The notes under the pieces: model-generated | Seen by the model: the letters and a program-made list of their open reading frames with translations, nothing else | Told to the model about the DNA's origin: nothing | The model's database searches: none | In this document: in pieces, positions 27,253 through 39,807 of the stretch | Layout of the letters: every line of letters starts with the position of its first letter | How positions within the stretch are numbered: position 1 is the stretch's first letter | Made by a program: the position numbers and the translations under genes | Assembly: GCF_000737335.2 (NCBI RefSeq) | Contig: NZ_JMCC02000031.1 | Coordinates: forward strand, 1 to 64,000 | Origin: Enhygromyxa salina | Lineage (GTDB): Bacteria > Myxococcota_A > Polyangia > Nannocystales > Nannocystaceae | Length of the DNA stretch: 64,000 bases | Direction of reading: 5' to 3'

Positions 27253-30189
27253 TCAAGGACCAATCAAGGACCGCAAGAACCCATCCGGCGAGGCATACAA
27301 GACCTCGACCCCACAAGCCGCGCCCTCTTCACTCAGCAACCTCCCTTCAAACGACACCCGCAACAACCCATCGCGCGCCTCGAGCCGATCCAACCCAACC
27401 CCCTCCATATTCGCCGCCCGCTCATTCAGCACCAATTCCACCCCCCAAGGCCCGCCCAATTCCATGTTGGGATGCACTACCTCCGCAAAGCCAAGGTGGT
27501 CCAGATCAAACTCGCGCAGCCCACCCTCGAGCCCCCGCGCCTGCAGCCGAACCCGCGCCAAGAATGGCGTACGCGCATGCCCGAGCGAAGGCGTCGCCAT
27601 GGGGTCCGTCCACAGCTCCAATAGATCCACGTGGGTATGTGTGCCCCGACAGCTGCGCTTTTCGATCCGATCTGCAAACAACAACAGATCCCGAGGCAGC
27701 GGCTGGGTGAGCAGGTGCTCGGCCCCAGCTGGGACCCCAGGATCCAGGCTGCGGACCTGCTTGATGATCATCCGCGACGACGAAGTCACCCCATTGGCGA
27801 GCATCGGCCAGCCCGCGCCCAGCTCGCGAAACTCGATGTCCAGCGTCACCCGGCCGCGCGCCCGCGCGACCGGCGAGCTCTGGTTCTCGATCTCGAGCCA
27901 GCGCTGGGCGATCTTCAGCGCCTCGTCAAACAGCCCAACGAGCGCCGCGTCATCGAGCACATACGCGTCGTTCGCCGACACCTCGCTGGGCTTGCCGGCC
28001 CGCTGCACTCGCTCGATCCGCGCCGCCTGACCCGGCTCTGCCTGCACGAGCCGGTCGACCTCTGGCAGCACGCCAATGTGCTCGGGCGGCGGATTGGTCA
28101 CGCTCAGCGCCCCGCGCTGCACGTCGACCTCCATGCTCGCGCGGGGCCCCGGCAGCCCCTGCTTTGCACCCTCACGATCCGCGGACAGATCCAGCGTGAA
28201 GGTCAACACCCCGTTGCTGCGCTCGAAGTGATCCTCGAAGCGCGCATGCACGAGCACGGCCATGTCGCCAGCGAGGTGGTCGATGCCGGCCAGCTCGCGC
28301 TCCTCGAACGCCTCCCAGCTCCAGTACGAGGCCCAGGTCTTCTGCATCGCCCACGCAAAGGTCTTCTTGCGTTCCTTCTCGTCCGCTTGCGCGTTGGCCT
28401 GCAAGAACCCGGTGTTCGAGTCGTACAGCCCCGCCCCCGAGAACCCCTCTACGTCTTCAACGGTGCTCGACGAGCGAAACCGCAGGCCCTGGCTGGCCGC
28501 AAACCCACCAAAGTGCGCGCGCAGGGCCGCCTCGATCTGTGCGTGCGCTTCGCCGCCAACTGGCTGATCACGGATCGCACGCTTGATCCCGTCGCGGACC
28601 AGCAAGTTGGCGATCGCGTCACGCTTGGCCTTGGTGGCCGGGTGCGCGCCAACAAACTCGTTGGCCCACGCTTGATCCGTCGGGCTCGCAAACCGCTCGT
28701 TGAACGCCTTGCGGCCCTCGAGCAGCAGATACCGGGCCCGGGCGTCCTGCGTGAAATCAGGGTCGCGCAACACATCGGCGATCAGCGGCCGCAGCGGCTC
28801 GAGGTGCTCGGCGTAGGCCCGGGTCGTGATCGCCAAGGGACGATCCGGCATCGTCGCCCCCGCGGCCCGCAAGACCACGAAGCCCGCCGCCTTGCCGCCA
28901 ATGACCCCGCGCAGCTCGGGTACCCGCGCCGCGTCCTCGCGGTCGAGATCCACCACGTAGGGCAGGGTGCGCGGGTCAACCCGCGACAGGGTGGGCTGGC
29001 GGCGACGCGCGAGCCCACGCCAGCGGGCGTAGTCTGCCTCGTCGATCGGCTCGAGGGTGAGCTCGCCATTTTGCTGGGCCAGCAACACCACCGGCGCGTG
29101 CACGCGAGACAGCTGATCGAGGTGGGCGTCCTCCATCAGCCCGCCAACGTACGCGTTGGGGATCCCCCGGTTGCGCGCCAGCAGGTTGACGTGGGCGAGC
29201 GGGGTCTGGGGCACGGCCGTCAGCAACCCAGCCGCCGCGGGCAGCTCGTCGGGTACCGAGCGCATCATCCAGATCACGCCGGCGTTGCCCTCGGTCAGGA
29301 CCTTGGCGGCCTGCTCGGGATCGGTGGGGAGCTTGCGCAGCCGGCCCGCGATCAGGCCCGGGTTGTAGACCTCGATCTCCCCGGGGATCGCCAGCTCGGC
29401 GTAGCTGGTCAGCTGCTTGGCGAGCGGGTGGGCCCGCGACTGCAGCCGCGCGACCAGCTGCTCTTGCAGCGGAGACCGGGCGATGAAGCGCAGGTTGTCG
29501 CCGATCTCGGGCGCCAGCGAGCCGCGCAAGGTCGCGAAGAACAGCTCGAGCGTAGGCTGGTCGACCTTGTCGCTGTACTCGAGCTCGAAGCCCCACAGCT
29601 CGTCGCGCGGGTGCTCGCCGGTCCGCGCGGGGGTGTGGACGATCGTGCCGATCCCCAGCACCCGCCGGTCCCGGCGAACCGCGATCTCATAAAAATAGTC
29701 GGAGTACAGGCGCCCGTCGATCATGCGCATGCCGAGCGGCGGGACGGTCTTGTCGGTCCGCACCCACTCGACGATCTGTTCTATGCTCGCGAACGAATGG
29801 CCCGACACCGGCCGCTCGCGCGAGCCCGGGACCGGCTGGTCATTGAGCAGGCGAAACCAGTACCACTGGTCGTGAAATTCGTAGAAGCGCGCGTCGAGGT
29901 AGCGGATCTGCTGGGTCTTGGGCTCGCCAAAGTCGAGGATCACGAACTTGAGCGCCGCCGCCCCGGTCACCCCGGTCGCTGCGTGGGCGGTGAAGTGGGC
30001 CCGGTCCTCGATGCGCGCGAAGGTGTGGTCGTTGAAGCCGTCGTGCTCGGGCCACGCGGGGGCGGTCTTCGGGCATCCGCCAAGCACGATCGTGGTGGTG
30101 ACCAGGCAGGCCAGGGCGAGCAGGCAGCTCAGCCAACGAGCGAGCGCGACCGGGAGCTGCGAGCGGGCGATGGCGCGAGGATCGAGCAT
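27253..30189 (-). CDS. Lipoprotein with PEP synthase/PPDK-like ATP-grasp domain
   Basis: 978 residues from the ATG at 30189. The signal peptide ends TTTIVLGGC (Cys39). Residues from about 400 contain a swivel-like motif TPLAHVNLLARNRGIPNAY. The C-terminal half has the PPDK/PEP-synthase nucleotide-binding signature: GGKAAGFVVLRAAG, then FRSSSTVEDVEGFSGAGLYDS with the Arg-Ser-Ser-Glu-Asp core, and RSNGVLTFTLDL. The usual PEP-binding TIM-barrel is not seen. The domain normally binds ATP in the cytoplasm, so export as a lipoprotein is odd. It may bind another ligand or use the fold differently. Divergent from the Sel1 lipoprotein gene with 58 bases between. Confidence 0.75.
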   Translation of the reverse strand: MLDPRAIARSQLPVALARWLSCLLALACLVTTTIVLGGCPKTAPAWPEHDGFNDHTFARIEDRAHFTAHAATGVTGAAALKFVILDFGEPKTQQIRYLDARFYEFHDQWYWFRLLNDQPVPGSRERPVSGHSFASIEQIVEWVRTDKTVPPLGMRMIDGRLYSDYFYEIAVRRDRRVLGIGTIVHTPARTGEHPRDELWGFELEYSDKVDQPTLELFFATLRGSLAPEIGDNLRFIARSPLQEQLVARLQSRAHPLAKQLTSYAELAIPGEIEVYNPGLIAGRLRKLPTDPEQAAKVLTEGNAGVIWMMRSVPDELPAAAGLLTAVPQTPLAHVNLLARNRGIPNAYVGGLMEDAHLDQLSRVHAPVVLLAQQNGELTLEPIDEADYARWRGLARRRQPTLSRVDPRTLPYVVDLDREDAARVPELRGVIGGKAAGFVVLRAAGATMPDRPLAITTRAYAEHLEPLRPLIADVLRDPDFTQDARARYLLLEGRKAFNERFASPTDQAWANEFVGAHPATKAKRDAIANLLVRDGIKRAIRDQPVGGEAHAQIEAALRAHFGGFAASQGLRFRSSSTVEDVEGFSGAGLYDSNTGFLQANAQADEKERKKTFAWAMQKTWASYWSWEAFEERELAGIDHLAGDMAVLVHARFEDHFERSNGVLTFTLDLSADREGAKQGLPGPRASMEVDVQRGALSVTNPPPEHIGVLPEVDRLVQAEPGQAARIERVQRAGKPSEVSANDAYVLDDAALVGLFDEALKIAQRWLEIENQSSPVARARGRVTLDIEFRELGAGWPMLANGVTSSSRMIIKQVRSLDPGVPAGAEHLLTQPLPRDLLLFADRIEKRSCRGTHTHVDLLELWTDPMATPSLGHARTPFLARVRLQARGLEGGLREFDLDHLGFAEVVHPNMELGGPWGVELVLNERAANMEGVGLDRLEARDGLLRVSFEGRLLSEEGAACGVEVLYASPDGFLRSLIGP

Positions 30190-30247
30190 CCAGACCCGGC
30201 AGTGTACGCCTGACGTCGCCGCTTTGGTTCGGGTAGACTCTGACCGA

Positions 30248-32236
30248 ATGCAACAGATGCGTGGGGCAGCGGCAGGTGCATGGGTGGGGCTGCGATCAGC
30301 GTGGCTGTGCTTGGTCTCGCTCGCGTTGCTGGGCTGCCGGCCGAGCGCAGCGTCGAGCTGCGAAGATCCGGTGACCTGCGAGCGCGCATGCTCGTCGCGG
30401 GCCCCCGATGCTTGTTTCGCGGCGGGCCGCATGTATGCGGTTGGGCTCGGCTGCAGTCGCCAACCCGAGCGCGCGCTGAGTATGTTCGAGCAAGCCTGCA
30501 ACGCCGGTCACCCGGGCGGCTGCACCTACCTCGGGGCCAGCTACGAGCTCGGGGTTGGGGTGGGGGTCGATCGTGCTCGCGCCCAGCGTCACTACGAGAG
30601 CGCGTGCAACTCTGGCGACGGCCGGGCGTGCGTGGGGCTTGGCGCCCTGCTCGAGTCCGAGCATCCGGCCTTGGCCAAAGAGCTGATCCAGCGCGGGACC
30701 AAGCAGCTCACGCAGAGCTGCCGCGCCAACCCGGGCCCCGACTGCGGCGCGCTCGGGCTGATCTACGTGCAGGGTGTCGGCGTCGCCGTTGATGCCGAGC
30801 AAGGGCTGCGCCTGTACGTGACGGCCTGCACCGCCGGCGACGCCGAGTCCTGCGGGACCGCGGCCGAGCTGCTGCGTGGCGAAGACCCAGCGGGGAGCGC
30901 CAACCTCTACGGGCAGGCATGCGAAGGCGGCTATCTCTATGCTTGCGTGCAGCAGGGCGTGGATCTGCTGCTCGCGACCGGCCCGGGCGCAGACCCAGAG
31001 GCTGGCGTGGCGCGCTTGCAAATGGCTTGCGAAGCCGGCGAGCCCCGAGCGTGCGCGACCTTGGGCACCGCGTATGTCTCGGGCATTGGCGTGGCCGTAG
31101 ACGAGCGCGCGGCGGTAGATCTGTACGAGCAAGGCTGCCGGGCGGGCGACGGCTACGCGTGCGGAAGCCTGGGCTTGCTGTACTCGCTTGGGACCGGTGT
31201 TCCGCTCGACCTCGAGCGCGCGGGCGAGCTGTTCGCCAGCGCCTGCGAAGCCCACGACGCGATCGCGTGCGGCAACCTGGGATGGATGCACCTGCGTGGG
31301 ATCGGCCGGTACCAAGACAAAGACGGCGGCGTCGCGCTGCTCGCCGACGCATGCGAGAGCGGCGATGGTCGCAGCTGCTACCGGTATGGCCTGTACGCCG
31401 CCGAGCAGGGCGAGGAGGCGACCGCGCCCCGGTGGTGGCGACGCGGCTGCGAGCTGGGCAGCCCCGACGCGTGCACGGCGTTGTCGGTCTCGTTCATTGA
31501 CGGTGAGCTCAGCGCGGGGGATCAGCGGGTCGCCGTGGATCTCGCTCGCTACGGCTGCCAAGAGGGCAGCGCGGCCGGGTGCACCTTGGCCGGGCAGATC
31601 TTCGCGCTCGGTTGGAACATCGACGAGGATCGCAGCACTGCCGAGGCCTACTTTCGCTACGCGTGCGAGCTAGGTGACGTTGACGGCTGCGAGGTGCTCG
31701 CGACCTGGCTTGGCGACAGCGACGAGTCGAGCCAGCTGTGGGCCCGCGGTCGCGAGCTGCGCGAGCGCGCGTGCAAGGCCAACGACAACGAGAGCTGCGT
31801 GATCCTTGGCGCCTACTACGTGCGCGGACTCGGGGTCGAAAAGGACACGGTCCGCGCGCTCGAGTTGTACGGTCAGGCGTGCGACGGCGGGTGGATCGTG
31901 GCGTGCACGCACCAGGCCCAGATCCTGATGACGGGCACCGGCGTCGAGCCCGACTACGCGGGCGCGGTCGCGTTGTTCGAGCGAGCGTGCGCCGCCCAAG
32001 ACGAGCTCGCCTGCACCTGGATGGGCCTCGCGTACCACCGCGGCCGCGGGGTCGAAGCCAGCGGCGATCAGGCGGTGGCCCGCTACAAACACGGCTGCGA
32101 GCTGGGCTACGCGTTTGGCTGCATCGGCATGGGCAAGCTGCACGAGCAGGGCTTTGGCGTGGGCAAGAGCCAGCGCGCCGCCAAGAAGTTCTTTGCCAAG
32201 GCCTGCGAGCTCGGGGCCGACAGCTACTGCCGCTGA
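30248..32236 (+). CDS. Cys-rich Sel1-repeat lipoprotein
   Basis: 662 residues; a second ATG at 30257 would be equally good. Signal peptide with lipobox LALLGC (Cys30). The rest is an array of about 15 Sel1-type repeats of roughly 36 residues, each with two cysteines eight apart, as in ACNAGHPGGCTYLGASYELG. This resembles the Helicobacter Hcp family, where the cysteines form disulfides, and fits an exported protein. Such solenoids bind partners or peptidoglycan-related ligands. The 3' end overlaps the convergent DUF2203 gene by 13 bases. Confidence 0.88.
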   Translation: MQQMRGAAAGAWVGLRSAWLCLVSLALLGCRPSAASSCEDPVTCERACSSRAPDACFAAGRMYAVGLGCSRQPERALSMFEQACNAGHPGGCTYLGASYELGVGVGVDRARAQRHYESACNSGDGRACVGLGALLESEHPALAKELIQRGTKQLTQSCRANPGPDCGALGLIYVQGVGVAVDAEQGLRLYVTACTAGDAESCGTAAELLRGEDPAGSANLYGQACEGGYLYACVQQGVDLLLATGPGADPEAGVARLQMACEAGEPRACATLGTAYVSGIGVAVDERAAVDLYEQGCRAGDGYACGSLGLLYSLGTGVPLDLERAGELFASACEAHDAIACGNLGWMHLRGIGRYQDKDGGVALLADACESGDGRSCYRYGLYAAEQGEEATAPRWWRRGCELGSPDACTALSVSFIDGELSAGDQRVAVDLARYGCQEGSAAGCTLAGQIFALGWNIDEDRSTAEAYFRYACELGDVDGCEVLATWLGDSDESSQLWARGRELRERACKANDNESCVILGAYYVRGLGVEKDTVRALELYGQACDGGWIVACTHQAQILMTGTGVEPDYAGAVALFERACAAQDELACTWMGLAYHRGRGVEASGDQAVARYKHGCELGYAFGCIGMGKLHEQGFGVGKSQRAAKKFFAKACELGADSYCR

Positions 32237-32817
32237 GGGCCGGCTACGCGCTCGCGCTCGCCGGTGTCGGCGCTCTGCGAGCGCTTGTCGCCAGGCTCGG
32301 TGTCGGGCTCGTTGTTGGTCTCGGGGTCGGTCTGGCGATCGGGCTCGGCGTCGCCCTCGAACTCGGCGCAGAAGCGATGACCGGCGGTTGGGTGGCGCCC
32401 GTCAAACCCTTCGTCGAGGCCGTGATAGAACTGGATCTCGGCCTCGCCAAGCTTGAAGCACAGCAGCACCTCGTGGGTGCCGTCGCGCCAGCTGCGGAAG
32501 TCCACCAGCCCGTCCATGACGCCCTTGACCTCGGCGCCGAGCGCCTCGATCTGCGCGACGCTCTCGCGCAGCGCCAAGTAGATCATGCGCGCGCGCTCGA
32601 GCGCGTCGCTGCCTTCGTCGGACTCGAGCTCATCGTCTGGCGCGGCGAGCTGCTCTTCGCCGCGCAGCAGCGCCCAGTTGATCTCGTGCCCGTCGTCGCT
32701 CAGTCGCGCGATTGCCTTGCGCAAGTGCCCGTGCAGCTGCAGCGCTTGACCCATCAAGCTACGAACTCGCGGTAGCAGCGCCTGCGCCTGCTCGAGGGTG
32801 AAGTAGCGCGTTGCCAC
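32224..32817 (-). CDS. DUF2203 family protein
   Basis: 197 residues. Matches the DUF2203 pattern: YFTLEQAQALLPRVRSLM at the N terminus, IEALGAEVKGVMDGLVDFRSW, then EVLLCFKLGEAEIQFYHGLDEGFDGR. The usual protein is about 130 residues; the last 45 here are an acidic, low-complexity tail (ETNNEPDTEPGDKRSQ). Cytoplasmic, function unknown. Convergent with the Sel1 gene. Confidence 0.88.
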   Translation of the reverse strand: MATRYFTLEQAQALLPRVRSLMGQALQLHGHLRKAIARLSDDGHEINWALLRGEEQLAAPDDELESDEGSDALERARMIYLALRESVAQIEALGAEVKGVMDGLVDFRSWRDGTHEVLLCFKLGEAEIQFYHGLDEGFDGRHPTAGHRFCAEFEGDAEPDRQTDPETNNEPDTEPGDKRSQSADTGERERVAGPQRQ

Positions 32818-32964
32818 TCGTCCTCACTAGACCGGGGCCCGCCGCGAGTCAACCGTCTAGACCGCGGGCCCACTGAGGCATGGCAGCTCGATTCCCTGCG
32901 AGCGAAGCGACCGACCTGCGAAGCGCGAAGCCGTGTGTGAGAGCTCGAGAATCTCTGAATCTAG

Positions 32965-33123
32965 GAGCCCGTGGTGCAACGCCTCGCGTCGGCTCGCGCC
33001 GGGATCTTCGTCGAGATTGAGGAGCCGAAACGCACGCCGTACCGGGCGTACTGAAGTTTCGGCGACGAAGAGCTCGGCGGAAATCCCGGCGCGAGCCGAC
33101 GTGAGGCGCTGCACCACGGGCTC
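32965..33123. repeat. 41-bp inverted repeat with 77-nt loop
   Basis: Arms 32965-33005 and 33083-33123 are complementary apart from two mismatches (GAGCCCGTGGTGCA...GGGAT). The right arm abuts the stop codon of the lipoprotein gene at 33124. As RNA it would form a long hairpin directly after that message, so it could work as a terminator or 3' stabiliser; a MITE relic is the alternative. The surrounding 32818-32964 holds no supported gene. Confidence 0.75.
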
Positions 33124-34674
33124 TTAGTAGCTGAGGACTTGACCTTGGATCTCGGAAAAGTTGTCGACGGTGTTGGCCCACACGACGGCCAGAATATTGG
33201 CGGTCGTAGCGAGCCGCACCCAACCAGGATTGTTCATGGCCGCCCACGGTGCTTCGTCCCCGACGTTGGTGACGCGCGGTAAGTCGGGGCCGATGAAGCG
33301 CCGGATGCGTATGCGTTTGACCGCGGTGTCGGACCACGCGTACACAAAGTCGCCGCTCTCGAGCGCGGCGACGTCGGCGAGGGTCTGACTTGGCATGGAG
33401 CCCTGAAGCAGCCACGGCGAGCCGTCAGGCGCCAGCGCGGCGTTGAACTGGGCAGCCCACGCGTTCTGGTTGTCGTTTGCTGGGCCGCCGCCGCAGACCA
33501 CGGCGACGCGATTGTCCTCGGCGACCGCAATCTGCGGGTAGGTGTACGCGTGCGGATCGAGACCGACCTGCACTGGCGCATCTTCGAGCCACCCGGAGTC
33601 GCTGCTGCGCAGCTCCATGTCACAGTCGGTGGGGTCGTTCACGTCGCAGGCGATCCACGCGACCACGCTCACGCCGTTGCGCTGCGCGACCACGGGCTGC
33701 TTGCCCGGTCGCGTCGCGAAGTCGGTGTTGGCACGGATCTCGGGCGCGACGAGAAGGTCGAGCCCGTAGTCGTAGCGCCGCAAGAATATCTCGCCGTCTT
33801 GCTCCCAGACGAAGGTTGCGATGTCGCCGTCGAGCGCGATGTCGGCGTAGGAGACGACGGCGGGCCCTTGATAGATCGCCAGGAGCGAGGCCGGCGTGTT
33901 GGGGCCGCGGCGGATCGAGAACACGTCCCTGTTGCTGCTCATGGGGTTCTCCCCGTTGAGCACCGCGTAGACGTTGTGGGTGTCGACGTCGTCGGTCGCG
34001 ACGAGGCCCTGCGAAGCGGCCACGGACTGCATGAGATCGGTGGTCACCATCAGGCTCGGTCCGAGTGGCGTGGCGAACTCGTCGAACCACCGCAGCCGGA
34101 ACTCCGAGGCCGAGAACGCCAGGTAGCCGAGCGCAAACTCCCGGTCCTCGAACATCGCGACGTTGGGAACGAGCGCGTGGCCGCTGTCGTAGTCGTCGAA
34201 CTCGTCGACGAAGGGCGAGTGCTCGCAGAACCGGCAGCTGCCGCCGCAGTCGGCCTCGAGCTCGTCGCCATTCTCGACCTCGTCGACGCAGCTTGGGGCC
34301 GCGCACACGTCGGCGTCACACACGAAGCTGTCGCAGTCGTCGGCGTCGAGGCAGGCGCCACCTGGCTCGCAGGCGTCGCAGCTGCCGCCGCAGTCGACGT
34401 CGGTCTCGTCACCATCGAGCATCCCGTTGGCGCAGCCGTCTGGATCGCCGTCGCCGTCACCTGGATCGCCGTCGCCTGGATCGCCGTCACCTGGATCGCC
34501 GTCGCCGTCACCCGGGTCGCCGTCGCCTGGATCACCGTCGCCCGGGATGTCGCTGGTCGCGGACTCGGTCCCGGCCTCGCCCGCGGTGATCAGTGGATTC
34601 GGACCGAGGCACGCGACCGAGCCCAAGACCAAGCCCGAGCAGAGTCCTCCCAGCGCAAACGCTCGCAACTGCAT
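33124..34674 (-). CDS. Lipoprotein with Gly-Asp linker, Cys-rich modules and propeller-like domain
   Basis: 516 residues. Signal peptide with SVACLGPNPLI (lipobox Cys22). A GDGDPGDGDPGDGD-type linker (about 44-80) is followed by two Cys-rich modules of the form NGxxDGxETDVDCGGxCxxC, then a beta-rich region with recurring strands such as RRYDYGLDLLVAPEI and GDFVYAWSDT. The C terminus reads SEIQGQVLSY. It is a paralogue of the next gene (34736-36280), which shares CLGPNPLI and the same C-terminal motif. Probably on the outer membrane surface. The acidic linker may bind Ca2+ or act as spacer. Function unknown. Confidence 0.8.
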   Translation of the reverse strand: MQLRAFALGGLCSGLVLGSVACLGPNPLITAGEAGTESATSDIPGDGDPGDGDPGDGDGDPGDGDPGDGDPGDGDGDPDGCANGMLDGDETDVDCGGSCDACEPGGACLDADDCDSFVCDADVCAAPSCVDEVENGDELEADCGGSCRFCEHSPFVDEFDDYDSGHALVPNVAMFEDREFALGYLAFSASEFRLRWFDEFATPLGPSLMVTTDLMQSVAASQGLVATDDVDTHNVYAVLNGENPMSSNRDVFSIRRGPNTPASLLAIYQGPAVVSYADIALDGDIATFVWEQDGEIFLRRYDYGLDLLVAPEIRANTDFATRPGKQPVVAQRNGVSVVAWIACDVNDPTDCDMELRSSDSGWLEDAPVQVGLDPHAYTYPQIAVAEDNRVAVVCGGGPANDNQNAWAAQFNAALAPDGSPWLLQGSMPSQTLADVAALESGDFVYAWSDTAVKRIRIRRFIGPDLPRVTNVGDEAPWAAMNNPGWVRLATTANILAVVWANTVDNFSEIQGQVLSY

Positions 34675-34735
34675 GACGACACTCTAGCCGCTGCGCTCGT
34701 GTACTCAAGCCTGGGCCCGCGAGGGGGCCAACACG

Positions 34736-36280
<1,545 letters not shown>

Positions 36281-36382
36281 GCGCCGCAGCTTAGCATTTG
36301 CGGCCACCCAGCTCTTCGCGTTTGGGGATCGCGTACTGCGCGGGATCGCGGGCGAAATCATGCCGGTCGCAGCGGTTGGGTG

Positions 36383-37156
36383 TCACGACTGTGGGGGTTG
36401 GCGATCAGCGAGCACGGGGAACTTGGTCCGTGCTTCGCGAACGCGCTCCACGTCGATGTCAGCGAGCAGCATGGTCTCGTCGCGGCTAGCGGCGACAACG
36501 ACCTCACCCCACGGATCGACGATCATGCTGTCACCGCTGTAGACCACGCCGCCACCTTCGCCGACACGGTTGAGCCCGACGACCCAGGCCTGATTCTCGA
36601 TCGCGCGCGCGCGCAAGAGTGTCTTCCAGTGCTCGCGTCGCTTCTCTGGCCAGTTGGCGACGATCAGGTACAGGTCCGTGCGTTCAGCCAGCGCCCAAAA
36701 GTCGTCGGCGAAGCGCAGGTCATAGCAAACGAAGGCGCTCGTCCGCACACCCTCGATCGTCCGCGTGAGCGCCTCGCGGCCGGCCTCGTAGTGCTCGTGC
36801 TCGTTGGCGAAGGTGAAGGGGTGGCGCTTGCGGTAGCGGTACAGCTCACCCGCGGGCCCGGCCAGGACCAGCGTGTTGGCAGGGCGCTCGGCCCCCGCGT
36901 GCGCCCGCTCCGGGACGGATCCGCACATCCACACACCCAGACTCGCGGCCTGCTCGCGCAAGAAGCTCACGCTTGGTCCGTTGGGTGGCTCGGCGATCTG
37001 CGCGGTGTTCATCGAGAACCCGCACGCGAACATCTCGGGCAGCACGATCATCCGCGCCCCGGCGGTCGCGGCCTCGCGCAGCTTGGGGAGCAGGCGCTCG
37101 AAGTTGGCGGCGGGTTGCTCCCAGATGATCTGTGTCTGCAAGGCGGCGATGCGCAT
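36383..37156 (-). CDS. Omega-amidase / nitrilase-family hydrolase
   Basis: 257 residues from ATG 37156. The nitrilase triad is present: Glu41 in VLPEMFACGFSMN, Lys110 in RYRKRHPFTFANEHEHY, and Cys144 in AFVCYDLRFADDFW. KRHPF...E.HY and CYDLRF are typical of YafV/Nit2 omega-amidases, which hydrolyse alpha-ketoglutaramate or alpha-ketosuccinamate. It lies 29 bases after a glutamine-transaminase-K/methionine aminotransferase-type gene, and together they form the transaminase/omega-amidase pathway that makes glutamine-dependent transamination irreversible. Confidence 0.88.
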   Translation of the reverse strand: MRIAALQTQIIWEQPAANFERLLPKLREAATAGARMIVLPEMFACGFSMNTAQIAEPPNGPSVSFLREQAASLGVWMCGSVPERAHAGAERPANTLVLAGPAGELYRYRKRHPFTFANEHEHYEAGREALTRTIEGVRTSAFVCYDLRFADDFWALAERTDLYLIVANWPEKRREHWKTLLRARAIENQAWVVGLNRVGEGGGVVYSGDSMIVDPWGEVVVAASRDETMLLADIDVERVREARTKFPVLADRQPPQS

Positions 37157-37185
37157 GGCGGTGGCCTTGTATACCTCAGCCGGTC

Positions 37186-38355
<1,170 letters not shown>

Positions 38356-38446
38356 TGCGCGGCAGTGTACCCGCAAAGGGGCGCGCAACACGATTCGCGG
38401 CGTACCTACCTGGCGAGCAATGTTGGTTCTCGGCATAGTCCGTCGC

Positions 38447-39766
38447 ATGAGCCAAGACGTGCGGGACTTGAAGGAGTTTGCAGCGGCACCCAGCGAAGCG
38501 GCGGGGCGCGTGTCGACGATGGCGAGTGGCCTGGTCGGTAGCGAGATCCTCAAGATCGCGGCGGACATTCGCGAGCTCGTGCGCGGCGGCGTCGAGGTCT
38601 GCAACTTGACGGTTGGTGACTTCGATCCGGCCCAATTTCCGATCCCGAAGGCGCTCGAGCAGGGCATCATTCAAGCGCTCGCGTCCGGGCACACCAACTA
38701 CCCGCCAAGCAACGGGCTGTTGGAGCTGCGCGAGTCCGTGGCGCGCTTTTATGCCCGCGAGCTCGGGCTTGGCTACACCACAGACTCGGTGCTGATCGCC
38801 GGTGGCGGGCGCCCGTCGATCTACGCGGCCTACCGCGCGCTGGTCAACGCTGGCGACGTGGTCGCCTACCCAGTGCCAAGCTGGAACAACAACCACTACT
38901 GTCACATGCTCGGGGCGACCTCGCTGCCGATCGTGTGCGGGGTCGAGTCGTCGTTCCTGCCAACCCGCGAGGCCGTGCTGGCGGTGCTCCCGAAGGCGCG
39001 GCTGCTGTGTCTGAACTCGCCGCTCAACCCGACCGGGACCGCGTTCGAGAAGGACGCGCTGCTGGGCATCTGCGAGGCGATCGTCGAGGAAAACCACCGC
39101 CGCGAGCGGGCCGGCGAGCGCCCGCTGTACCTGTTGTTCGATCACATCTACTGGATGCTGACCTTCGACGGCGTCGAGCACCACACCCCGCCGGGGCTGG
39201 TGCCCGAGATGGCGCGCTGGACCGTGTTCGTCGACGGCATCTCCAAGGCGTTCGCGGCCACCGGCGTCCGCGTTGGCTGGGCGGTCGGGCCGGTCGACGT
39301 GATCACGCGGATGTCGTCGACGCTCGGCCACGTCGGGGCCTGGGCGCCGCGCGCCGAGCAACTCGCAACCGTAGCGATGCTCGATGACGTGGCCGCGATC
39401 GCCGACTATCACGCCAACTTCAAGGCCGGGGTCATCGCTCGCCTGCGGCGGCTCTACACCGGGCTGCAAGCCCTGCGCGAGGAGGGCCTGGCGGTCGATG
39501 CGATCTCACCAATGGGCGCGATCTACTTGACGGTTCGCGTCCACCCGTTTGGCAAGTCCACCCCGAACGGCAAGCCGCTCGAGAACAACGAGGACGTCCG
39601 CAAGTACCTGCTCGACGCCGCGCGCGTGGCGGTAGTGCCGTTTCAGGCGTTTGGCACCGGCGACGCAGGGCAGGGGTGGTTTCGGCTCAGCGTGGGGGCA
39701 GTCAGCGAGCAAGAGATCGCCGATGCCCTGCCGCGGGTCGCGGCCGCGCTGCGGGCCTTGAAGTAG
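38447..39766 (+). CDS. PLP aminotransferase, class I/II
   Basis: 439 residues from ATG 38447. Key residues: NSPLNPTGTAF (Asn194), LLFDHIYWML (Asp232), FVDGISKAFAATGVRVGW with Lys267 as PLP lysine. The N-terminal part carries NLTVGDFDPAQFPIP. It groups with aspartate/aromatic-type class I enzymes, but the substrate cannot be fixed. Separated by about 90 bases from the divergent methionine-type aminotransferase, so control may be shared. Confidence 0.85.
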   Translation: MSQDVRDLKEFAAAPSEAAGRVSTMASGLVGSEILKIAADIRELVRGGVEVCNLTVGDFDPAQFPIPKALEQGIIQALASGHTNYPPSNGLLELRESVARFYARELGLGYTTDSVLIAGGGRPSIYAAYRALVNAGDVVAYPVPSWNNNHYCHMLGATSLPIVCGVESSFLPTREAVLAVLPKARLLCLNSPLNPTGTAFEKDALLGICEAIVEENHRRERAGERPLYLLFDHIYWMLTFDGVEHHTPPGLVPEMARWTVFVDGISKAFAATGVRVGWAVGPVDVITRMSSTLGHVGAWAPRAEQLATVAMLDDVAAIADYHANFKAGVIARLRRLYTGLQALREEGLAVDAISPMGAIYLTVRVHPFGKSTPNGKPLENNEDVRKYLLDAARVAVVPFQAFGTGDAGQGWFRLSVGAVSEQEIADALPRVAAALRALK

Positions 39767-39807
39767 CGGTGGCGGCTCGGAGCGCGGGGGGCTGATATCA
39801 TCCACCC

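Noticed and set aside
27631..30213. 860-codon plus-strand open frame opposite the PEP-synthase-like gene
   Set aside because: High-GC mirror frame of the real gene; composition (Arg, His, Gln-rich) is not protein-like.
34440..34551. Tandem DNA repeat as an independent minisatellite element
   Set aside because: It simply encodes the Gly-Asp linker of the lipoprotein.
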